Below are positions 1 to 6,325 of a stretch of 16,809 nt of DNA, piece by piece. Source of the stretch: an uncultured Clostridia bacterium (GTDB lineage: Bacteria; Bacillota_A; Clostridia; TANB77; CAG-508); the NCBI GenBank assembly GCA_944388685.1, contig CALXJS010000033.1:1-16809 (forward strand). The letters are read 5' to 3'. The translations under genes were made by a program, and so were the position numbers. The notes beneath the pieces were generated by a model. The model was given only the letters and a program-made list of their open reading frames with translations, did not search any database and was not told the DNA's origin. Each line of letters starts with the position of its first letter. Positions within the stretch are counted from its first letter, which is position 1.

Positions 1-70
1 AAAAAAATACTGTTTTATGAAATGATTTATAATATGCAGGGATGAAATATATTTTAGAGCGTATGCCAAC

Positions 71-113
71 TACGAACTTGAAGACGGGGGTTCGAATCCC
101 TCTGGGCGCACCA
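71..113 (+). pseudogene. 3' fragment of a tRNA-Arg(ACG)-like gene
   Basis: The stretch has an anticodon-loop-like CTACGAA (70-76), a T arm with stem GGGGG (86-90) and CCCTC (98-102) around loop TTCGAAT, the acceptor 3' strand TGGGCGC (103-109), discriminator A and an encoded CCA (111-113). This matches the 3' half of Bacillota tRNA-Arg(ACG), recalled from memory. No GCGCCCA acceptor 5' strand exists 60-80 nt upstream, and the anticodon stem cannot form from the bases before 70. It is therefore not a complete tRNA. It is not the end of tmRNA either, because the G3-U70 alanine identity pair would need T at 107 and the base is C. I read it as the displaced tRNA 3' end left by integration of an element lying to the left. 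Confidence 0.55.
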
Positions 114-149
114 AAAAAACATCACTCTCTCAATTGAAAAAGTGATGTT
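113..149 (-). terminator. Rho-independent terminator of the 78-aa minus-strand gene
   Basis: Arms 118-126 and 141-149 form a 9-bp perfect stem. Read on the minus strand the hairpin is followed by six or more T (complement of A113-118). It lies just downstream of the stop codon at 181. On the plus strand there is no T run after the hairpin, so it works for the minus strand. Confidence 0.65.
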
Positions 150-180
150 GTCCAATTTAATAAATTGAATTAATAATTTG

Positions 181-417
181 TTACCATGTGACTATTATTG
201 TCTCACGGCAGGGATGGATTATACTGACCTCCACGACGTATCCCAAGCTTTTCAGCCACTGAATCATTTCAGGCGAAATATATTCAAAACGACATAAATT
301 TTCGCCGTTTTTCACAGCTGATACGATTCTGGACTCAATCATAATCTCTTCGTCTTTAAGCTTTTTGTTTTTCAAACTGTCAGTTCTTTCCCGTGCTTCT
401 CTTGCTGTAAATAACAT
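181..417 (-). CDS. small phage-like hypothetical protein, 78 aa
   Basis: The function is unknown. The protein is 78 aa, begins MLFTAREAR, has a charged helical N-terminal half (about 1-35) and a compact second half with ISPEMIQWLKSLGYVVE (about 47-63) and a beta-like end. From memory this layout (N-terminal FTAREA, then a residue pattern for 'helix, LGY, V') resembles short hypothetical proteins common in Firmicutes prophages and integrative elements; I could not search for it. The gene is well supported as expressed: ATG at 417, AGGAGG at 425-430 with 7-nt spacing, a near-consensus promoter upstream and a terminator downstream. It stands alone beside the tRNA fragment, which agrees with a mobile-element remnant or cargo gene. 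Confidence 0.7.
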   Translation of the reverse strand: MLFTAREARERTDSLKNKKLKDEEIMIESRIVSAVKNGENLCRFEYISPEMIQWLKSLGYVVEVSIIHPCRETIIVTW

Positions 418-434
418 ATGATAACCTCCTAAAT

Positions 435-447
435 CTCACTATGTGAG
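435..447 (-). promoter_or_regulatory. operator-like inverted repeat in the leader of the 78-aa gene
   Basis: CTCAC-TAT-GTGAG is a perfect 5+3+5 inverted repeat between the predicted transcription start and the ribosome binding site. It could bind a repressor or form a small RNA hairpin. The sequence alone does not decide. Confidence 0.3.
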
Positions 448-462
448 TTATTTATAGGCTAT

Positions 463-491
463 ATTATACTACAATTCACATAAAATGTAAA
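463..491 (-). promoter_or_regulatory. promoter of the 78-aa gene
   Basis: On the minus strand, -35 TTTACA (486-491) and -10 TATAAT (463-468) are separated by 17 bp, close to the sigma-A consensus. The predicted RNA start is near 456, leaving a leader of about 40 nt. Confidence 0.7.
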
Positions 492-516
492 GAAATAAAA
501 ATTTTTTTTAAATATA

Positions 517-544
517 TTGAAATTTATAAAAATTATGATATACT
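517..544 (+). promoter_or_regulatory. promoter of the putative small RNA
   Basis: TTGAAA (517-522), a 16-bp spacer and TATACT (539-544) form a sigma-A-like promoter. Predicted start is near 551, directly before the first hairpin of the structured segment. Confidence 0.45.
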
Positions 545-550
545 TTAACA

Positions 551-656
551 AATTGATTGATATTTGTATCAATCGCTAAAGGTGTGAAAAGAGTTGTAAA
601 TATCTACGTTGTTCGCACCAAAGTTCTCAAATAAGATTGAGAACTTTTATTTTTTT
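551..656 (+). ncRNA. putative structured small RNA of about 105 nt
   Basis: No open frame of note lies here, but three hairpins follow each other. The first has arms 555-562/567-574 (8 bp, loop TTTG). The second has arms 581-588/612-619 (8 bp with one G-U, 23-nt loop). The third is a terminator, 621-630/637-646 (10 bp), followed by TTTTATTTTTTT. A promoter-like sequence ends at 544. Together this looks like an independent small RNA gene. I do not recognise a known family: it lacks the conserved signatures of SRP RNA, 6S RNA, c-di-GMP, fluoride, preQ1 or guanidine riboswitches. Alternatively it is an attenuator leader for the gene at 840, but that gene has its own promoter. Confidence 0.4.
621..656 (+). 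terminator. Rho-independent terminator ending the putative small RNA
   Basis: A 10-bp perfect stem (621-630/637-646), loop ATAAGA, then a T-rich tract (645-656). This is a strong intrinsic terminator on the plus strand. From 657 to 754 I see only A+T-rich sequence and no gene. Confidence 0.7.
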
Positions 657-754
657 ATATTTTTCATCGTTCTAAATCACATTTTCTTGAAATTTTTTAT
701 CACTTCATTTTTCCTTTCATATCAACGTTTTCCACAAATTCTACCAACAGTCGG

Positions 755-783
755 TTGATAAAAATCCCATTAAATGATAGTAT
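755..783 (+). promoter_or_regulatory. promoter of the XRE/Asp-box gene
   Basis: TTGATA (755-760), a 17-bp spacer and TAGTAT (778-783) predict an RNA start near 790. This lies downstream of an in-frame ATG at 774, so that ATG cannot be the start; ATG 840 is used. Confidence 0.55.
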
Positions 784-839
784 TTTTTGTATACAACAAG
801 ATTGCATTTCTTATAAATTTTATGAAAAGAGGTATACAA

Positions 840-2732
840 ATGGATAATGAAAAATTTGGAAAATTCATACAGAAATTAAGAAAAGAAAACAATATGACGC
901 AAAAACAATTAGGCGAAAAACTAAATATTACAGATAAAGCAATTTCAAAATGGGAACGTGGTTTAAGCTTTCCAGATATTTCTATGTTAAATTCTTTAGC
1001 TGATACCTTTCATATTACTGTTACAGAATTATTAAATTGTGAAATTGGTATCCAAAAAGAAATTGATGTTAAAAAAGCAGTTGAAGAAGCAATCGAAAAT
1101 ATTACACAATCTCAGGAAAAGAAACGTAAACGTTTGAAAAAAATCAAAAAAGTAATTTCTATCATTGCTTTGATAATATTTATTGTCTGCCTAGTTACAC
1201 AAGTTGGATATCTGTTTATCCTAAAAAGACATGATTATGAATATGTTATCGATAGTTTATATTATATCATCAATGAATTGATTATCCTATCTGCTACAAC
1301 ATTGTCTATCTTTTGGATTAAAAAAAATAAGATAAAAAATATCCTTACATATAGTTTGTGTGGAATTCTTACTTTGCTAAATCTCATTTTTATGTTCCAT
1401 AATGGATTTCAAAATCATTGTATTGTTAGTTTTTCTGGCAATTTTTCTAATGGTTTGGTTTTAAAGCAAAACAAAGAAACTGGTTTAGCAACTTTATATT
1501 ATTCACCAAGATTTTTTATTTTTGCAACACCTAATGAAGAATTACCAAATGTCATAGATGGAAACATTAAACATCAATGGCTAACAAATGATACTTGCAA
1601 CTTAACATATATGGACAATGACAACACGATTAGAGTCTATGTTTCCACTTATGGCAGTAGAGAAGGTGTTTCTTCATATTATTATATCACTTCTTCATTA
1701 TTAGGAACTTGGCAAACAAACGATTCTTATGATGGACCTGATAAAATTTATGTTGATTCTAAAGGCATTACTATATGCGAAGATGATATAAGTACCTTAT
1801 TTGAATATGACAATTGTGTACAATATGGATTGACCAGTTTGGTCTTATATGCAAATAATCTGCCTAAATATGTGATTGTGTTTAATGAGGATTGTCAGAT
1901 AGACGACACCACAAAACTGATTAAAAATGGCGGAACAATTACAGTTTGTGAAGTTTCCATGGATAAAGCGGTTGCTAAAAAATTTATTTGTGCTACTTAT
2001 AAAAATGACAGTGATTTGACAAATTATAAGTTAGTCAATGTAAATGCAAATGATTATAAAATACAAAATGGCATTTTATATATTAGTTATGATGGTAATA
2101 CAGTTACCGAAGTACCTGGGGATTTTACAGATATGGGAGATGTGTACACAGATTATAATTATCAAATCTCATATGAGAAAACTGTATTTTTCTACAATGC
2201 TAATCATAAACGATATTTAGTATATTCTGATAATATGCTAAATCATTGGCACACAGTAGAAATTGATGCAAATACTAGCATTCAAAATATTCATTTTATT
2301 GATAATAATATTGGATTTATGTTAGAATTTGAAGATACCGCAATGGGAATTGCTTTTGGAAAAATCAGTAAGACTACAGATGGTGGCGACCATTGGACAG
2401 AAGTTAGTCATGGTATTTCTGAAGGAGGAGAGGAAACAATTTTTAAAACTTCCAGCCAGATAAAATTTATTACAGAGGATATTGGATTTTTGACTATGCC
2501 TTCAACCCCAGGAGATTATTCAGAACTATATATGACAAGAGATGGTGGATTGTCTTTTGCTAAATTAGATATATTTGATAGTGATATATATGATTATTAC
2601 AATTTGCCAATAGAAGAAGATGGTAAATTAACTTTAGAGATTTCGCAAGGTTCAGATGGAGATTATAATGGTAATGATTCTAAATATTTTGTTTCAGATG
2701 ATAATGGCAATACTTGGAATGTTGTAAATTAA
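840..2732 (+). CDS. membrane-anchored XRE-family regulator with extracytoplasmic Asp-box (BNR) domain
   Basis: Likely a one-component transmembrane regulator of 630 aa. Residues 6-60 are an XRE helix-turn-helix (MTQKQLGEKL, then AISKWERG, typical of HTH_3). A charged linker (72-103) leads to three predicted membrane helices (about 104-128, 138-160, 167-187), so the remaining 440 residues should face outside. That part ends in Asp-box motifs of the S/T-x-D-x-G-x-x-W type: TTDGGDHW (512-519), TRDGGLSF (566-573) and SDDNGNTW (619-626), with a weaker copy before them (YSDNMLNHW). Such repeats mark beta-propeller blades in sialidase-like or YCF48-like folds. The start at 840 is chosen because AAAAGAGG (825-832) is 7 nt upstream and the predicted transcript begins near 790. 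The DNA target and the signal are unknown. It appears monocistronic. Confidence 0.8.
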   Translation: MDNEKFGKFIQKLRKENNMTQKQLGEKLNITDKAISKWERGLSFPDISMLNSLADTFHITVTELLNCEIGIQKEIDVKKAVEEAIENITQSQEKKRKRLKKIKKVISIIALIIFIVCLVTQVGYLFILKRHDYEYVIDSLYYIINELIILSATTLSIFWIKKNKIKNILTYSLCGILTLLNLIFMFHNGFQNHCIVSFSGNFSNGLVLKQNKETGLATLYYSPRFFIFATPNEELPNVIDGNIKHQWLTNDTCNLTYMDNDNTIRVYVSTYGSREGVSSYYYITSSLLGTWQTNDSYDGPDKIYVDSKGITICEDDISTLFEYDNCVQYGLTSLVLYANNLPKYVIVFNEDCQIDDTTKLIKNGGTITVCEVSMDKAVAKKFICATYKNDSDLTNYKLVNVNANDYKIQNGILYISYDGNTVTEVPGDFTDMGDVYTDYNYQISYEKTVFFYNANHKRYLVYSDNMLNHWHTVEIDANTSIQNIHFIDNNIGFMLEFEDTAMGIAFGKISKTTDGGDHWTEVSHGISEGGEETIFKTSSQIKFITEDIGFLTMPSTPGDYSELYMTRDGGLSFAKLDIFDSDIYDYYNLPIEEDGKLTLEISQGSDGDYNGNDSKYFVSDDNGNTWNVVN

Positions 2733-2894
2733 TTTAGGATATTATCTAATATAAAATAATTTAAAGAAAAGTATTATTGCAAAAAAATATATAAAGAACA
2801 ATTCAATAATAGAAAATAGACTAGAACAATAGAGGGCTTTTTTTAATATTTTATCTGTTTATTATATTTTAAAGTCCGCGTCATTGTTCGCGCC
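2733..2894. other. A+T-rich spacer after the XRE gene
   Basis: No gene is seen. A T run at 2839-2845 follows AGAGGGC, but I find no matching left arm, so no clear terminator can be claimed. A 6-bp inverted repeat near 2742-2755 has no T tract. Confidence 0.5.
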
Positions 2895-3093
2895 AATTTT
2901 ACTTTAGTAAAATTTGTGTGTAATCTTTAGAGCGAAGCGACGTTCTGGTATAGGAAAAACTCAATTTTTCCTATACCAGGACTAATCTCGCTTCGCGAGA
3001 ACTTTTCTCTACTTTACTAATTTAACTATATGTATTTAAGTTCTCGAAGAGGCGTAAAGATTTGTCGACGTAAAAAATTGCGTAGCAATTTTT
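2895..3093. repeat. block of nested and tandem palindromes
   Basis: Five inverted repeats lie in 200 bp. (1) 2895-2914, 9-bp arms. (2) 2945-2959/2965-2979, a 15-bp perfect stem with a 5-nt loop. (3) 2932-2940/2988-2996 (GCGAAGCGA/TCGCTTCGC), which encloses (2). (4) 2996-3004/3038-3046, 9 bp. (5) 3073-3081/3085-3093, 9 bp. The GC-richer bases of these arms differ from the surroundings. It may be a dispersed intergenic repeat or MITE-like element, or a transcribed multi-hairpin structure. It contains no convincing open frame. Confidence 0.6.
3073..3093 (-). terminator. probable terminator downstream of guaD
   Basis: The 9-bp hairpin with loop GTA lies 18 nt after the guaD stop. On the minus strand the right arm ends in a run of six T. 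It is part of the palindrome block, so its role could be shared. Confidence 0.45.
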
Positions 3094-3110
3094 CTGTGCA
3101 ACGTTATTTT

Positions 3111-3572
3111 TTAATAAATCGTTCCACCTAAATCCTTATACTTTTTAAAAGTTTCCAAACATTCTTCCCTATCCATCTTCTTCAAATGAATTAAATCCGC
3201 ATGATTTCCTTTTAAATAGTCATAAATCATATCATCTCTAAAACCAATCTCGCCAGCATCCTCTTTGGTACAACCATAATAAACTTCTTTTATATTTGAC
3301 CAAATAATCGCTGATAAGCACATAGGACATGGTTCGCAAGACGAATACAATATGTAGTCAGATAAATCATATGTATTTAATTTCTCACATGCTTCCCTAA
3401 TAGCAACAATTTCCGCATGAGCAGTTGGGTCATTTCTCTTTATAACCTGATTATTTCCATTAGAAATAACATTTCCTTTTTTATCCACAATCACAACACC
3501 AAATGGTCCGCCATCTCCCCTCTTTATTCCCTCTTCTGCATTTTGTTTTGCTAATTCCATAAATTTATCCAT
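3111..3572 (-). CDS. guaD: guanine deaminase
   Basis: A zinc-dependent hydrolase of the cytidine-deaminase superfold that converts guanine to xanthine plus ammonia in cytosolic purine salvage. The 153-aa length fits the short bacterial GuaD type (Bacillus GuaD is about 156 aa). The zinc motifs are intact: H52-A-E54 (TAHAEI) with the proton-shuttle Glu, and P81-C82-P-M-C85. GGPFGVVIV (21-29), RNDPTAHAE and the downstream GFRDDMIY (100-107) match GuaD rather than tRNA adenosine deaminase TadA or ComEB, as does the aromatic C-terminus ending in Tyr. ATG at 3572 has AAGGA upstream at about 10 nt. The gene stands alone, convergent with the preceding gene and divergent from the M23 gene. Confidence 0.85.
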   Translation of the reverse strand: MDKFMELAKQNAEEGIKRGDGGPFGVVIVDKKGNVISNGNNQVIKRNDPTAHAEIVAIREACEKLNTYDLSDYILYSSCEPCPMCLSAIIWSNIKEVYYGCTKEDAGEIGFRDDMIYDYLKGNHADLIHLKKMDREECLETFKKYKDLGGTIY

Positions 3573-3927
3573 ACTTTATTCATTCCTTATATAATATATT
3601 TAGATTTTTAAATAAGGATTTACCTATAAACCTTGTGTAATACATTTACACGAATTCTTTTTGAAACTAACCTATTAAAAAATATTTCGTTTTGGCATGT
3701 TAATTAAAGTTTAGCAATCTTATCCTTTTGTATTTTAATACAACTTTGCTATTTCGTAAATATTTTTTATTACTTTTTCATCTATCTATCATGTTTCCTA
3801 TTTATTCAAAATATATATTAAATATACTCTATTGCCAATTTACATAAGTAAAAATCAACATATTTTCTCATTATAAAGCCGTCATGATTTTTACTCTACC
3901 CTCATATACTTTTATGAGGTGTTTTGA
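3573..3927. other. intergenic region between guaD and the M23 gene
   Basis: This 355-bp divergent spacer holds no gene. It has a 10-bp perfect inverted repeat GTAAAAATCA (3848-3857)/TGATTTTTAC (3885-3894) flanking possible -10 elements (TATTTT 3861-3866, 16 bp after TTTACA 3839-3844; TATAAA 3872-3877). That could be an operator for the M23 gene. The stretch 3600-3835 otherwise shows only A+T-rich sequence. Confidence 0.4.
3900..3921 (+). promoter_or_regulatory. hairpin that masks the ribosome binding site of the M23 gene
   Basis: CCTCATA (3900-3906) pairs perfectly with TATGAGG (3913-3919), with a 6-nt loop. The right arm contains the GAGG of the Shine-Dalgarno GAGGTG (3916-3921), 6 nt before the TTG start at 3928. 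Folding would hide the ribosome binding site, so translation could be controlled by temperature, a protein or a small RNA. Confidence 0.4.
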
Positions 3928-4989
3928 TTGGTTATAAAATCGATACATGTAAAAAGACATTTCATAATATGTATATCCCTGCTAACACTCATTATTTTCC
4001 TAATATCTGCTATGATTTTTTATTTTAGTAAAAAGCCATCTCCTGCGATTACAGCCAATTCTGAAAACGAAGATGACTTTATAAAATGGGTAGATTTCAC
4101 GGTTCCTTGCAGTGTTTTAAAGCGAACATCTGAATTAGATATCAACTCTCACAATAATAATGAAACGATTACATATAATTGGCTTGAATTATTAGCCTAT
4201 CTAGCGTGTATTTATGGAGGTAATTTTAAGAATTTTAATTCCAACGATTTAGATAAAATTGTAGAAAACTTAAAAAGTGGAAAAACAATGGAAGACCTCA
4301 CATCCACACTCACCTTTTACGATTACTATTTGGAAGCCTACTCTGCCATTTTAAGTGGATTTATAGGTAATTATTCTATTGAAACTACAGACAATAATGG
4401 AAATACCTATTATGAAAATCGATATGGATTAAAGGCTTTTTTGCCTATTGCCAAAAATTATTACTTTACACATTATAAAGATTTCGGAAACTCTAGATCA
4501 TATGGTTTCAGAAGAACACACTTAGGAAACGACTTAATGGGAAGTATTGGCACACCTATCATAGCAGTAGAATCTGGTATCATAGAACAACTTGGCTGGA
4601 ATCAATATGGCGGTTGGCGTGTTGGCATTAGAAGTTTTGATGGAAAACGATATTATTACTATGCTCATTTACGAAAAGACCATCCATATGTAGAGGGATT
4701 AGAAAAAGGAGATAGCATAAAAGCTGGAGATGTAATTGGATATCTTGGAATGACTGGATATAGTATAAAAGAAAATGTCAATAACATCAATGTTGCTCAT
4801 CTACATTTTGGAATGCAACTAATTTTTGACGAATCTCAAGTAGACAGTCCTAATGAAATATGGATAGATGTTTATGAAATAGTTGAATTTTTAAAGGCCA
4901 ATACATCAGAAGTATATCTTTCTAACGAAGGGACAAAAGACTACTCTAGAAAATATGACATAATGGATGAGACAATTGGGGACAGGTAG
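3928..4989 (+). CDS. exported M23 (LytM-type) metallopeptidase
   Basis: A probable cell-wall endopeptidase, cutting peptide cross-bridges or stem peptides of peptidoglycan outside the membrane. The protein is 353 aa with an N-terminal signal anchor (about 11-33). Residues 45-180 are an uncharacterised segment, and 185-310 are the M23 domain with every zinc and catalytic residue: H198-xxx-D202 (THLGND), H247 (YYYYAH) and H291-L-H293 (AHLHFG). The start is TTG at 3928: GAGGTG stands 6 nt before it, while the next in-frame ATG (codon 29) lies inside the membrane helix. The last codons (DETIGDR, then TAG) lie in the REP-like hairpin at 4967-5002, so the C-terminal tail was probably shaped by that repeat. 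It converges with the HtrA-type gene, leaving only 9 nt between the stops. The substrate is not known. Confidence 0.82.
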   Translation: MVIKSIHVKRHFIICISLLTLIIFLISAMIFYFSKKPSPAITANSENEDDFIKWVDFTVPCSVLKRTSELDINSHNNNETITYNWLELLAYLACIYGGNFKNFNSNDLDKIVENLKSGKTMEDLTSTLTFYDYYLEAYSAILSGFIGNYSIETTDNNGNTYYENRYGLKAFLPIAKNYYFTHYKDFGNSRSYGFRRTHLGNDLMGSIGTPIIAVESGIIEQLGWNQYGGWRVGIRSFDGKRYYYYAHLRKDHPYVEGLEKGDSIKAGDVIGYLGMTGYSIKENVNNINVAHLHFGMQLIFDESQVDSPNEIWIDVYEIVEFLKANTSEVYLSNEGTKDYSRKYDIMDETIGDR

Positions 4990-5005
4990 CATTTTGTCTC
5001 ATTTT
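4967..5005. terminator. shared hairpin at the convergent 3' ends, REP-like
   Basis: ATGAGACAA (4967-4975) pairs perfectly with TTGTCTCAT (4994-5002), and the 18-nt loop contains GGGGACAGG. Short T runs lie on either side, so it may end transcripts from both directions. It encodes the last residues and stop of the M23 protein and the stop of the protease. The GAGACA...GGGGAC pattern resembles dispersed repeats common in Bacillota. Confidence 0.5.
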
Positions 5006-6135
5006 CCTAATTTTACAATGATATCTCTCTTTATTTTTCCTCTATTAATTTTTAGAGTTATTTCTTCATTTGGCTTTTTCGTATAAATATATTCTCTTAA
5101 ATCATTCATTGTTTCCAGTTCTACACTATCAATTTGTGTGATGATATCTCCTTCTTTAACTCCTGCTGTTTCTGCTGGACCTTTTTTTGTTACTTCTGTT
5201 ACATATATTCCTTCTTGAAAACTAGTACTTGTTCCTGTTTTTAGATATGGTATAACTTCTGTATCATAAGCATATATACCAATTTTAGCTTCTTGAAAAT
5301 CCCCTGTGTTTTTATAACTTTCAATAATAGGTTTTACAATATTAATAGGTATTGCAAAGCCGATTCCTTCCGCTGATGTTATTTTTACTGTATTAATACC
5401 AATAACTTGTCCATTAGGGTAAATTAATGGTCCCCCACTATTTCCTGGATTGATGGTTGCATCTGTTTGGATTAGGTCTGTCATATATGAACTATTTTCC
5501 TCTTCTTCTAATTTTATTGTTCTATTTTTGGCACTTATAATTCCTGAGGTAACTGTTCTTCTGAATTCAAATCCGATAGGATTTCCAATTGCATAAACAG
5601 TTTCTCCTATTTTAATACTGTCAGAATCTGCTAATGTAACATATTTTAAATTATTCGCTTCTATTTTTATAATTGATAAATCGATATTTGAATCACTCCA
5701 TACAACGGTTCCATCATAATGATTTCCATTCTCTAATGTAACATAACATTTACTATATTTACTTCCTGTTACATGTTCATTACTTAAAATATATCCATTT
5801 TCTGTAACAATCATCCCTGTTCCCAATCCTAATTGACTTTCTGTGCTTTCTGAAAAAATGGAAGTTCCTGTATTTTTTAATTTTGAAATTCCTACTACAC
5901 TTTCTACGGTTTCTTCTATAACATCTGATACTGTTTTACTTTCTAATTCTACTTCTTCCACAGTTTGTTCCTCTATTGTGGATTGTGTTCTCTCTGTCAC
6001 ATAATTTGCATCATAGATTTCTATATTATTATATGTAACATATAAATAAAACCCTAACAACCATACGATTAGTAAAATAATCATTGTTATGACAATTTTT
6101 TTAGCACCTTTATTTCTTTTATTGTTTCTTCGCAA
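4999..6135 (-). CDS. HtrA/DegP-type membrane-anchored serine protease with PDZ domain
   Basis: An envelope quality-control protease. Numbering from a GTG at 6144, the protein has a cytosolic basic start, one membrane helix (about 16-37), an acidic linker (41-80), a trypsin-like domain (85-260) with the full triad H124 (SNEHVTG), D155 (DSNIDLS) and S236 (NPGNSGGPL), and one PDZ domain (about 268-378). The length of about 380 aa fits Bacillota HtrA. For the start I prefer TTG at 6135: GAGGTG (6142-6147 on the minus strand) overlaps the GTG but lies 6 nt before the TTG, the same arrangement as in the M23 gene. The stop falls within the shared hairpin. It is 181 nt downstream of the ligase gene on the same strand, so weak cotranscription is possible. 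PDZ-linked targets and stress control cannot be read here. Confidence 0.85.
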   Translation of the reverse strand: MRRNNKRNKGAKKIVITMIILLIVWLLGFYLYVTYNNIEIYDANYVTERTQSTIEEQTVEEVELESKTVSDVIEETVESVVGISKLKNTGTSIFSESTESQLGLGTGMIVTENGYILSNEHVTGSKYSKCYVTLENGNHYDGTVVWSDSNIDLSIIKIEANNLKYVTLADSDSIKIGETVYAIGNPIGFEFRRTVTSGIISAKNRTIKLEEEENSSYMTDLIQTDATINPGNSGGPLIYPNGQVIGINTVKITSAEGIGFAIPINIVKPIIESYKNTGDFQEAKIGIYAYDTEVIPYLKTGTSTSFQEGIYVTEVTKKGPAETAGVKEGDIITQIDSVELETMNDLREYIYTKKPNEEITLKINRGKIKRDIIVKLGK

Positions 6136-6325
6136 TAAAATCACCTCAAAAATATTATGAACATTTTTTCATATTTTAACCACATAATAATAAAAATTAA
6201 AAAAGAAGATAAAATAAAATTCTATCTCCTATTCCAGTTTACTTATTATTTAAATTATTTATCTCATCCTGTATAAACTGGTTATTTAACACTTTATACG
6301 ATTAAATTAATGATTCTACATTGTA

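Noticed and set aside
52..66. TTTTAGAGCGTATGC resembles the start of type II-A CRISPR repeats.
   Set aside because: There is only one copy, no spacers and no cas gene. The segment is better explained as degraded tRNA D-arm sequence next to the tRNA fragment.
71..113. 3' end of tmRNA (ssrA).
   Set aside because: The acceptor lacks the G3-U70 alanine identity pair that tmRNA needs, and the bases match tRNA-Arg instead.
774..839. 22-codon N-terminal extension of the XRE regulator from ATG 774.
   Set aside because: The predicted promoter (755-783) starts transcription near 790, and the only good ribosome binding site is before ATG 840.
4976..4998. A complete IS200/RAYT insertion at the M23-protease junction.
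   Set aside because: Only a short hairpin is present, with no transposase frame.
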